From Clostridia bacterium (GTDB lineage: Bacteria; Bacillota_E; RBS10-35; JAJYVN01), in the NCBI GenBank assembly GCA_027335515.1, contig DAHWHT010000192.1:1-5978 (forward strand): 5,978 nucleotides of DNA, written 5' to 3'. A model generated the notes under the pieces. It was given only the letters and a program-made list of their open reading frames with translations. It made no database searches and was not told the origin of the DNA. A program made the position numbers and the translations under genes. This document shows, piece after piece, positions 1-5,978 of the stretch (position 1 is the stretch's first letter; every line of letters begins with the position of its first letter).

Positions 1-883
1 GGGTCGCGTCGGCGATGAGCGCGTCCGGCACCCCGGCACGCAGGAGGCGGCGCGTGAGCTGCACCCAGTGCCCACTGCGATCTCCGTGGCATTGTCCGCG
101 GTACGGCGCCATCACTGCCAGCCGGTCGCACTCCGCCACCCCGAACAGCCGTAAGTCGCGTTCCACGTCCGCCGCCGGCCGCACGGGACCCTGGGGTAGG
201 GCCGCGGCCGCCACCTTCTCCGGGGTCCGGTTCGCGACTGCCCACCGGAACACCGACTCGGGCAGGTCGGCTGGCAGGATCAGGCGGCCCACGCGCTGAT
301 ATGGCACCTGGCGCTTGTGGTGCCAGGACGGGGCGACCACCACCTGCTTCTTCGCAACCTGTACCGCGAGGCCGTTGTGTCCGCCGTCGTCGTTCGCGTT
401 CGGGGGCACTCGGTCCGGCGCTGCACCGTAGAGCGCCCGCCAGCCGTTGCCGGTGCGATATGTCAGGTTCGGCGGCTGACTGTGGAGGGGACCCAATAGG
501 GTCCGGAGGTCCTCTAGGCCCTTGGGGCCGTCGGCATCTACCCCCACGAGTATCCGCCCATCCGCCATCGGGAGTCCGGTCGCCACCCCGATATTCATCG
601 GGGTGTAGCCGTTGCGCCGCCGGGACTCCTGCACGCGGCGGAACTCGTCGAGGTCCAGGCGCTCACCGGCTGCCGCCTCGGCAGCCCAATCCGTGCGGTG
701 GTAGGTCCGGCCCGCCATCCCGAGTTTCGCCGGGGTCTTGCCTGGGCTCTCACAGTCCGGATAGTGGTCCTGGTGGTTGGCCGGGCACAGGGGCAGTAGC
801 GCCATGCCCATGCCCTCCATGGTCCGCAGGTCCTGCCACGACTGCTCGTTCCATGCGCCCCACGTCGCGTTCGCGTTGCTCAT
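1..883 (-). CDS. Bifunctional DNA primase/polymerase, N-terminal part (phage/plasmid type)
   Basis: Translating the minus strand from 883 gives 294 uninterrupted residues that run off the left edge, so the C-terminus (often a helicase region in such proteins) is not seen. The residue pattern fits the prim-pol domain (PF09250 type) of the archaeo-eukaryotic primase superfamily, which makes primers and can extend DNA in phages and plasmids. Seen in order: ALLPLCP then GKTP (residues 28-51); a conserved W66; NIGVATG (97-103); the acidic DxD motif I in VGVDADG (113-119), expected to bind metal; TGNGWRALY (144-152) where sGGxH normally stands; and QVVVAPSWH (180-188) followed by PY, matching the usual 'vvPPSxH..G..Y' segment. 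Residues 265-294 resemble the helical PriCT tail. ATG 883 is preferred: an in-frame TGA lies at 887-889 and a G-rich Shine-Dalgarno 9 nt upstream; GTG 886 is possible. The gene uses some rare-type codons (four CTA, one TTA, one ATA). Family recognised from sequence pattern only; class is firm, element type unknown. Confidence 0.85.
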   Translation of the reverse strand, partial: MSNANATWGAWNEQSWQDLRTMEGMGMALLPLCPANHQDHYPDCESPGKTPAKLGMAGRTYHRTDWAAEAAAGERLDLDEFRRVQESRRRNGYTPMNIGVATGLPMADGRILVGVDADGPKGLEDLRTLLGPLHSQPPNLTYRTGNGWRALYGAAPDRVPPNANDDGGHNGLAVQVAKKQVVVAPSWHHKRQVPYQRVGRLILPADLPESVFRWAVANRTPEKVAAAALPQGPVRPAADVERDLRLFGVAECDRLAVMAPYRGQCHGDRSGHWVQLTRRLLRAGVPDALIADAT

Positions 884-892
884 CACTCATCG

Positions 893-899
893 CCCCCCT
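893..899 (-). promoter_or_regulatory. Ribosome binding site of the primase
   Basis: The minus strand reads AGGGGGG, 9 nt before ATG 883 and 6 nt before the alternative GTG 886. The G run also pairs with the CCCCC just upstream (902-906, minus-strand sense) across a TA-containing gap. A small hairpin could therefore partly hide this site; that is inference. Confidence 0.5.
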
Positions 900-1058
900 A
901 TGGGGGCACTGTAGCCGGGGCGGTGAACGTGTCCGGAAACTCCGCCGGCCGGATGCCCCCCCACACATTGTCGCCCTGGGTCCCGCCTCCCGCCGGGCGA
1001 GGTACGCATCAGCGTTTGTGTGTGATTTGTAGGCGTCGTCTGCCATCACTTCTGCCAT
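898..1058 (-). other. Possible small ORF upstream of the primase, apparently broken by a frame change
   Basis: Two in-frame ATGs (1058 and 1046) open a frame beginning MADDAYKSHTNADAYLARRE (from 1046). Left unchanged it runs 134 nt into the primase gene and stops at 750, which is unlikely for a real gene. A different frame gives a convincing C-terminal tail, IRPAEFPDTFTAPATVPP, ending in TAG at 898-900, just before the primase Shine-Dalgarno. That second frame has no ATG: it opens after a TGA at 1009-1011. A run of seven C at 956-962 (G on the coding strand) sits where the frames would join; one extra G would fuse them into a protein of about 50 residues. It could be a decayed gene, a sequencing slip, or chance. 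No family recognised. Confidence 0.25.
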
Positions 1059-1135
1059 CAAACCGGGGTCTAAACACGGCGGCGGACGGCACTTGACGCC
1101 AGGACCTGTGGCGCGTAGCCCTTGGGGCAGTAGCA

Positions 1136-1678
1136 ATGGCATTGGCGCGCAAGGGGCACAATTGGGGGTGTCAACGAATCTTTCATCTGCCGGCGCAGAA
1201 CCCCGGCCAAGCGGCGTTCCTGATGGTGCGCCAGGCGCGGGGAGACCCACGCCTGCGGTGCGTGGCGACCCTGCCCCTGCCGCGGCGGATCGTCGAATTG
1301 CACTTCATGGCGGACCAGGCCACGGTCGCGTCGCTGGCGCGCGAGTTGGAACACGAGCTCTGCGGCCAGGCCGCCCTGGTGGTCATGGAAGACGTGCACC
1401 ATCCCGGGTGGTTCAGCCTGGAACTGAGCCACCCCCAGGCCACCAAAAGGGACATGTTGCTCGCCCTGGCGGACCGCGTCGGCGTCTCGCCGAGGTCTGC
1501 GACCGTGTTCGGCGACAACCTCAACGACCTGGGCATGTTTGCCGCGGCGGGACGGCGGGTGGCCGTGTGCAACGCCCACCCACAGGTCCGCGCCGCCGCC
1601 GACCGGGTCATCGCCGGCAACGACGACGACGGCGTCGCGGCCTACCTGCTGGCCACCTGGCCACCTGCGCCCGCCTGA
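1136..1678 (+). CDS. HAD-IIB (Cof-like) hydrolase, C-terminal fragment; likely pseudogene
   Basis: The 180-residue frame holds the second half of a Cof-like HAD-superfamily phosphatase, a cytoplasmic family acting on phosphorylated metabolites. Seen: the end of the cap domain (residues about 22-100, with RGDPRL and ELHFM); the motif III lysine at K104 (ATKRDML); motif IV GDNLND at 126-131 with metal-binding Asp127 and Asp131; then VAVCNA (142-147), the Ad-vi segment, and a DDDGVA ending (163-168). Family members are usually about 260-290 residues and begin with a DxDGT nucleophile motif; that half is absent here and no plus-strand frame upstream supplies it. The protein should therefore be catalytically dead. 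Codons 1-17 end in A or T 7 times out of 17, against 15 of 163 afterwards, so the true remnant probably begins near 1187 and the ATG at 1136 is incidental. It is convergent with the sulfatase. Specific substrate cannot be told. Confidence 0.75.
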   Translation: MALARKGHNWGCQRIFHLPAQNPGQAAFLMVRQARGDPRLRCVATLPLPRRIVELHFMADQATVASLARELEHELCGQAALVVMEDVHHPGWFSLELSHPQATKRDMLLALADRVGVSPRSATVFGDNLNDLGMFAAAGRRVAVCNAHPQVRAAADRVIAGNDDDGVAAYLLATWPPAPA

Positions 1679-2002
1679 CGCCTGGGCCTGGCCGCACCCC
1701 GCCCGAGCGACCGCAGGGCCCTGCCGCCGCCGTCTCCGCTCCCGAACCGAACCGAATCGATCCGGCGCCGTCGCCGTGCCCGCGGCGCCTTCGGCGCGAG
1801 CCGGCAGCGGCAAGGGCCCGTTCGGCCATGAGGACGATGATGGCGGCGGTCGAACCAGCGGGGGTGCTCCAGGACTCGGAACACCCCCGCCCGTCGGCGC
1901 CGGTTGGTCCGGCGTTGCGGATCGCAGCGGCCCACCGCACTCCAGGCCGCGCGGCGGCATGCGGGTCCACCCCGCGCACCCTCTGCGAACCACGCCCCGG
2001 CT
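1679..2002. other. Convergent intergenic region without a recognised gene
   Basis: This 324-nt stretch separates the 3' ends of the HAD fragment and the sulfatase. Frames crossing it translate to low-complexity Arg/Pro/Ala-rich strings with no recognisable motif, and are continuations of out-of-frame shadows of the neighbours. It contains a short tandem CCGAA run (about 1742-1757) and one strong hairpin, listed separately. Nothing else is supported. Confidence 0.6.
1858..1890 (-). terminator. Strong GC hairpin between convergent genes, terminator-like
   Basis: Arms of 13 nt (1858-1870 and 1878-1890) flank a 7-nt loop. Twelve pairs are Watson-Crick. The remaining position is C/A on the plus strand but G.U in minus-strand RNA, so the full stem forms only in the transcript coming from the sulfatase, whose stop lies 113 nt upstream. 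No U tract follows on either strand, so it may act as a Rho-independent terminator of the U-poor kind or as a 3'-end stabiliser. Structure is seen; function is inferred. Confidence 0.45.
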
Positions 2003-3391
2003 TCAGTCCGCGGCCGTGGGGAACGGGTCGGTTTCGTCCCCGATCTCCCGGCGCAGACGCGTGAGTTCGGCCTTCAATTCCGTGACCACACCCGCGTACG
2101 CCGGGTCGTGGTATACGTTGTGCAGTTCGCGCGGGTCCCGCTCCAGATCGAACAGCTCCCACTCGGGCGGGGCCGGTTCCTTCTCGTAGTAGTAGATGAG
2201 CTTGTGGCGTTCGGTGCGCACGCCGTAATGCGCGTAGACGTTGTGGTGCGCCAGGTGCATGAAGTAGCGGTAATACATCGACCGCTGCCAGTCGGCCGTC
2301 GCATCGCCGCGCAGGATGGGCCGCAGGCTCCGCCCCTGCATACGCTCGGGCGCCTCGATGCCGACGTAGTCCAAGAGGGTCTGGGCGAAGTCCACATTGA
2401 GGGCGAAACGCGCCTCGCTGCGTCCCGACGGGATCTCGCGCGGGTAGCGCACCAGCAGCGGCATGCGCAGCGACTCTTCATAGAAGAAGCGCTTGTCATA
2501 CCAGCCGTGGTCGCCCAGGAAGAAGCCCTGGTCGGAGGAGTAGATGACGATCGTGTCCTCGGCCAAGCCCTCGGTATCCAGATAATCGAGCAGCCGGCCG
2601 ACGCTCTCGTCCACCGCCGCCACGCAGCGCAGGTAGTCCTTGATGTACCGCTGATACATCCAGCGGCGCCGCTCCGACAGCGAAAGGCCCTCGGGCGCCG
2701 TTGCCTTGACGTCCTTTGGACTCAGGTCGCGGTCGACCCGCATCCGCGCCGCCGCGGCCGCCGCGGCGCGATCGCTGTAGTCGTCGTCGAGGGTGTCCGG
2801 CAGTGGCACATCGGCGTCGGCGAACAGTTCCGCGTGGCGGGGGGCCGGCTCCCATGGCCGATGCGGTGCCTTGTGGTGGCACATCAGCAGGAACGGCCGC
2901 TCGCGATCGCGGCGGTTCAGCCACGCCAGCGACTGATCCGTGATGAGGTCGGTCGCGTAGCCGGGGTGGACGCGCTCCTCACCCATCTCGATCATCTTCG
3001 GGTCGTAGTACAAGCCTTGGCCGGGAAGTACGTTCCAGTAGTCAAACCCGGTCGGATCGTAAATGCCTCCGTGGCCAAGGTGCCACTTGCCCACGATCGC
3101 CGTCTGGTAACCCGCCTGCTGCATCAACTGCGGGAAGGTGGTCTGGCGGCCGTCCATCCGCTCGTTGAGCGTCTCGACCCCGTTGACGTGGCTGTATGTA
3201 CCAGTGAGGATCGTGGCCCGGCTGGGGGCGCAGATCGAGTTGGTGCAAAAGCAGTTGTCCAGCCGCACGCCGCCGGCCGCGATCCGGTCGAGGTTCGGTG
3301 TGTGATTGATTCGACTGCCGTAACAACCGATCGCATGCGCCGCGTGGTCATCGCTGAGGATAAACACAATGTTCGGTCGGGTCCGCGCCAT
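2003..3391 (-). CDS. Type I (formylglycine) sulfatase, likely S1_11-like
   Basis: A 462-residue arylsulfatase-superfamily enzyme that hydrolyses sulfate esters, probably on a glycan. Seen: metal-site Asp14-Asp15 in NIVFILSDD; the sulfatase signature CAPSRATILTG with Cys54, to be oxidised to formylglycine by a maturase; GKWHLG with Lys102 and His104; the HHKAPH segment (172-177); SSDQGFFLGDHG with Asp287 and Gln288; and Lys300 in WYDKRFFYEESLRMP. The last block together with YQRYIKDYLRCVAAVD (246-261) resembles, from memory, the SulfAtlas S1_11 group that includes N-acetylglucosamine-6-sulfatases; the substrate is not proven. All catalytic residues appear intact and the length is normal. Start chosen at 3391, not the longer in-frame ATG at 3442, because a perfect GGAGGT lies 7 nt upstream and homology starts at RPNIVF. 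No signal peptide is evident, suggesting cytoplasmic action or another export route. It follows the GxGYxYP gene by 125 nt on the same strand, suggesting co-transcription. Confidence 0.93.
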   Translation of the reverse strand: MARTRPNIVFILSDDHAAHAIGCYGSRINHTPNLDRIAAGGVRLDNCFCTNSICAPSRATILTGTYSHVNGVETLNERMDGRQTTFPQLMQQAGYQTAIVGKWHLGHGGIYDPTGFDYWNVLPGQGLYYDPKMIEMGEERVHPGYATDLITDQSLAWLNRRDRERPFLLMCHHKAPHRPWEPAPRHAELFADADVPLPDTLDDDYSDRAAAAAAARMRVDRDLSPKDVKATAPEGLSLSERRRWMYQRYIKDYLRCVAAVDESVGRLLDYLDTEGLAEDTIVIYSSDQGFFLGDHGWYDKRFFYEESLRMPLLVRYPREIPSGRSEARFALNVDFAQTLLDYVGIEAPERMQGRSLRPILRGDATADWQRSMYYRYFMHLAHHNVYAHYGVRTERHKLIYYYEKEPAPPEWELFDLERDPRELHNVYHDPAYAGVVTELKAELTRLRREIGDETDPFPTAAD

Positions 3392-3398
3392 CCGTTCT

Positions 3399-3404
3399 AC
3401 CTCC
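3399..3404 (-). promoter_or_regulatory. Ribosome binding site deciding the sulfatase start
   Basis: Minus strand reads GGAGGT with a 7-nt spacer to ATG 3391. The upstream in-frame ATG at 3442 would add 17 residues with no sulfatase similarity, so this site fixes the start. Confidence 0.8.
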
Positions 3405-3505
3405 ACTTCATACGCTCGGGCGCCCGCGCCCAACGGCGCCATGGCCTGTGCACTTCCGCCTTCGCCTCCGGGGCCCGAGCTCCTGCGAAGCTTCCGCCGG
3501 ACCGA

Positions 3506-3528
3506 GCGCGGGGCCGTCAGCCCCGCGC
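3506..3528 (-). terminator. Perfect hairpin with the GxGYxYP stop codon in its loop
   Basis: A perfect 9-bp GC stem (3506-3514 with 3520-3528) closes a 5-nt loop, 3515-3519. The TGA stop of the upstream gene lies inside that loop. There is no U tract on the minus strand after it. It could attenuate transcription into the sulfatase or protect the 3' end of the upstream message; both are inference. The rest of the 125-nt spacer shows no convincing promoter. Confidence 0.35.
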
Positions 3529-5978
3529 CTGGGCGAGCCGGATGCGCTGGACCGCCACCCCGGGCGAACCGCTGAGGCGAAAGTCGGCGCCGTTATTCTG
3601 GCGACCGGTGAAATCGGCCCGAGACAGTGTCCAGGTCACGGTCTTCCAACCGCCGGCACCCGAGAGGCGGTTTGTCGACCCGGCCGAGGCGTAGGCCCCC
3701 GCGATGCCGGGCGCGGGGGTGTTATAGGACGCGTGCAGCGTCCCCCCGGAGGGCGCGTCCCAATAATCCACCGAAAGGTCCAGACTGCGCGGATACGTCC
3801 AGCCCGGGACGTTGGCGGCAAAGTAGAGGTAGCTCACCGGGTTGGTCGGCGAGGCCCGGTTGGGATCGAAGACCGCGGCCATCCTGCCACCCACCACTGT
3901 GAGATGGAAGTTGCTGTCGCCCAGGTGGGCTCCCACCTGGCGCAGATCCAGCGTCGGCTTGCCCCCCAGAACCAGGGAGATTTCCGCGGGGTTGGTCGCG
4001 GGTATCTGGAGGTGCTGCGTGAAGCCCGACGGGGCCGGGGCGGCCTTGGCGGGCAATGCGGCCCCGGCCGGACGGGCGTTGTAATGGACGGCGCCATCCA
4101 AGAGCGCGAATGAGGCCTTGGCGGCCGCCGTGCAGCGCACAGACACCAACGCCGCCGGCAACCGCGACGACCAGTCGATGGCGAGCCGGGCGACTTGGCC
4201 CCAGGGGACCTCCACCGACCCCGCCGTCTGCCATTGGCCGCCATCCGCGCGGATCTCCACCCCGCCGGCACCCGTGAGCAGCAATGCCGCCCCCGCTGCG
4301 TGGCAGCCTTCGACGTTGAAGCCGTATGTCCAGCGGTGGCCGTCGGCTGCCTGACGCAGTTGGCGTGCGACCCCATCCCGCAGGTAGACACCGCCAGAGG
4401 AACCGCCGTCGTCCGCAGCCAGCCGGAGGTAGTAGGTGTCGCGCACGCCAAACCGCGCCGGCGTGCCAACGGGCACCGAGCGGGCAAGGCCCCGCTTCCA
4501 AGCGGCGCGCGCCAGGTCCACCAACTGACCCGGCAGCACGAACCGCACCCCGGACGGGTAGCCGGCCCGCGCGACCCGCACGGCGTCGGCGTACCGGGTG
4601 CCGTTGCCCAGGGCGACGGTCAGAAACAGCGGCCGGACGCTGGTGGAGGCCGCCAGGCGCTGCACGGCCGCGATGGCCTGGGCGGATGGCGTCGCTCCGC
4701 TGCCGCCGTAGCCACCCACCGGCAGAATCGGCCTGCCGTTTACCCACAGCGGCTCGGCTGGATAGCCGCCAACGGTGATATAGCCCAGAACAAAGCCGTC
4801 CGGGGCGTCGGCGCCATGCAAGAAATCCCACAGACCCAGGGCCTGGGGCGTACGGACCGGGCCACCGTGCGGCAGGGTCTGGCCGACCCGCAGGCGGCCG
4901 GACCGCATGGCCGCCTGCGCCGACGCCACATAGGCCTTCCAATGCGGTCTGCCTACGAACGACGGCAGGTCGGGGTAACCAAACGGGAGCCAGGCCACCA
5001 TTTCGTCGTTGGGTGTGGCCGTGTCGAAGTAGTGGCGCGCGATGCCCGGCGTCCACCCCGGGGCCATGCCCTGCATCGACCAGCCCAGCGGCACCTTGCC
5101 ACGGGCCGGATCCAGCCAGCGCCCCTCATGGAAATCGATCAGGACGGAGATGTTGTCGCCGTCGGTAACGACCACGGAGACGTAGATGCCCTCCGGGTCG
5201 AGGGCGGGCGCCGCCGGCCGGGGGCGCTGTGCCGCCGTGGTGGCGATCGCGGTATGGACGCTGAGATTCTCGGCAGACAACCCCGGCGTGTCGGCCCCGA
5301 CGAAGTTGACTCCGTGGCTGCTGCAAAAGATCGTCTGCTGCGCCTCGTTGTTGGTCCAGCCAAAGGCCGTAAAGCGCTGCGCCGCCACGCGCCTGAGGAC
5401 ATCGGTGAGCACCCCGCCGTGGCTGCCGGCGGTGATCCGATTCATGTCCCCGATCCACGTGAAGGCCCGCGTCATGACGGCGTAATCCCTCGGCGTCCAG
5501 CGCAGGACCCGCTCGGTGGCGTCGCTTTGCATGTCGCCCACCGAGATGAAGGCGAGCGCCCCCGGCGCCTGGCCGCCGAGCTGTTGCAACGCGTAGCGGT
5601 AGGCGGCGGTGGCGTTGGCGAAACCGGCCTTTCCCAGGTCCATCAGCGGCTTCCAACCATGGCCGGCCAGGTCGAGCCCACCGGTGAGCGCCGCCAGCGG
5701 ACCCCGCATGACCGAATGCGCGTCGGCCGGGTCGACCGCCGCCGCACCGTGGATCCACGCCAGGGTGTTGGCGACGTTAATCGTCGCGGGCAACGACGGG
5801 TTCCAGACGACGTAGTGGTCGACGCCCAGCCGCTTGGCCAGGGCGAAGGCGTCTGCCGGGGTGCCGCTGTGTGCCTGGACATGGTAGCGCCCGCGGTAGA
5901 TATCCAACCAGCGTGGGTCCGCACCCTGAAAGGCGACGCCGCCCACATAGTTAGACGGCAGCAGCACGTACACACCCT
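3517..5978 (-). CDS. GxGYxYP-family putative glycoside hydrolase with C-terminal beta domains (N-terminus outside window)
   Basis: The frame is open to the right edge; 818 residues are counted from a GTG at 5973, but a glycine codon precedes it without a break, so the true start and any signal peptide lie outside. The core matches the GxGYxYP putative glycoside hydrolase family (PF14323, N-terminal PF16216 type), whose activity is poorly known. Seen: an N-terminal part with DPRWLDIY (19-26); YVSVVVTDGDNISVLIDF (264-281) with the family's DGDN; DPARGKVPLGWSM (288-300); TATPNDEM (318-325), where the family signature follows but reads LPFGYPDLP (329-337); and RPLFLTVALGNGTRY (447-461) before the end of the core near 495. 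Then come a beta-rich domain (about 505-632), a Pro/Ala linker (633-650), and a jelly-roll-like C-terminus (651-818) with LDLSVDYWDAPSG and NNGADFRLSG, resembling carbohydrate-binding modules. Probably secreted or periplasmic. It leads the presumed operon with the sulfatase, hinting at a sulfated glycan target. Confidence 0.82.
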   Translation of the reverse strand, partial: GVYVLLPSNYVGGVAFQGADPRWLDIYRGRYHVQAHSGTPADAFALAKRLGVDHYVVWNPSLPATINVANTLAWIHGAAAVDPADAHSVMRGPLAALTGGLDLAGHGWKPLMDLGKAGFANATAAYRYALQQLGGQAPGALAFISVGDMQSDATERVLRWTPRDYAVMTRAFTWIGDMNRITAGSHGGVLTDVLRRVAAQRFTAFGWTNNEAQQTIFCSSHGVNFVGADTPGLSAENLSVHTAIATTAAQRPRPAAPALDPEGIYVSVVVTDGDNISVLIDFHEGRWLDPARGKVPLGWSMQGMAPGWTPGIARHYFDTATPNDEMVAWLPFGYPDLPSFVGRPHWKAYVASAQAAMRSGRLRVGQTLPHGGPVRTPQALGLWDFLHGADAPDGFVLGYITVGGYPAEPLWVNGRPILPVGGYGGSGATPSAQAIAAVQRLAASTSVRPLFLTVALGNGTRYADAVRVARAGYPSGVRFVLPGQLVDLARAAWKRGLARSVPVGTPARFGVRDTYYLRLAADDGGSSGGVYLRDGVARQLRQAADGHRWTYGFNVEGCHAAGAALLLTGAGGVEIRADGGQWQTAGSVEVPWGQVARLAIDWSSRLPAALVSVRCTAAAKASFALLDGAVHYNARPAGAALPAKAAPAPSGFTQHLQIPATNPAEISLVLGGKPTLDLRQVGAHLGDSNFHLTVVGGRMAAVFDPNRASPTNPVSYLYFAANVPGWTYPRSLDLSVDYWDAPSGGTLHASYNTPAPGIAGAYASAGSTNRLSGAGGWKTVTWTLSRADFTGRQNNGADFRLSGSPGVAVQRIRLAQARG

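Noticed and set aside
307..327. Inverted repeat CCTGGCGC / GTGCCAGG
   Set aside because: One mismatch, lies inside the conserved APSWH coding segment of the primase, and is explained by codon content.
301..1032. A 243-codon plus-strand frame over the left end
   Set aside because: Arg/Pro/Gly-rich antisense shadow of the primase; no motif and no ribosome binding site.
1169..1174. TTGACA on the minus strand as a -35 box for the primase operon
   Set aside because: At 16-18 nt downstream the sequence is GC-rich with no -10-like hexamer, so a promoter cannot be supported.
750..1250. A 166-codon minus-strand frame overlapping the primase start
   Set aside because: Its end is an out-of-frame reading of the primase gene and its beginning is antisense to the HAD fragment. 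Only the middle part is kept, as a possible small broken ORF.
1070..1993. A 307-codon minus-strand frame over the HAD fragment
   Set aside because: Antisense to the HAD motifs; low-complexity translation.
3405..3440. Possible TTGGGC...TATGAA promoter before the sulfatase
   Set aside because: Spacer is only 15 nt and both boxes are weak; co-transcription from the upstream gene is simpler.
1904..3694. A 596-codon plus-strand open frame covering the sulfatase
   Set aside because: It is antisense to a sulfatase with all catalytic motifs intact; its translation shows no family motif and is a product of high-GC codon bias.
3722..5056. A 444-codon minus-strand frame inside the GxGYxYP gene
   Set aside because: Same-strand, different-frame shadow; Arg/Gly/Pro-rich with no motif, while the other frame carries family motifs throughout.
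1..5978. CRISPR array, tRNA, rRNA or insertion sequence
   Set aside because: No regularly spaced repeats, no cloverleaf-like segment, and no transposase motifs or terminal inverted repeats were seen on either strand.

Overview
The window is high-GC bacterial DNA holding two unrelated blocks. The right two thirds (about 2003-5978, minus strand) is a chromosomal carbohydrate-processing locus. It has a large GxGYxYP-type putative glycoside hydrolase, cut by the right window edge, followed 125 nt downstream by a Cys-type sulfatase. Genes of these two kinds are common in Planctomycetota, Verrucomicrobiota, Lentisphaerota and Armatimonadota. No rRNA, tRNA or phylogenetic marker is present, so the phylum is inference only. 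Translation starts with clear Shine-Dalgarno sequences.

The left end (1-883, minus strand) is a phage- or plasmid-type gene: the N-terminal 294 residues of a bifunctional primase/polymerase (archaeo-eukaryotic primase superfamily), open at the left edge. It is easily missed because it has no stop codon inside the window and its antisense frames are long and open.

Between the two blocks, on the plus strand (1136-1678), lies the C-terminal half of a Cof-like HAD-IIB phosphatase. It keeps the motif III lysine and the motif IV GDNLND, but lacks the N-terminal nucleophile half. Third-codon-position composition changes abruptly near 1187. The simplest reading is that a mobile element carrying the primase has truncated the HAD gene and that its edge lies at about 1140-1190. 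An assembly chimera is the alternative.

Layout: 1-883 primase (minus, partial); 884-1135 leader region with a possible frame-broken small ORF; 1136-1678 HAD fragment (plus); 1679-2002 convergent intergenic region with a strong hairpin; 2003-3391 sulfatase (minus); 3392-3516 intercistronic spacer; 3517-5978 GxGYxYP protein (minus, N-terminus outside the window). The sulfatase and GxGYxYP protein probably act on the same sulfated glycan, as one transcription unit reading right to left. The primase belongs to a separate replication module.
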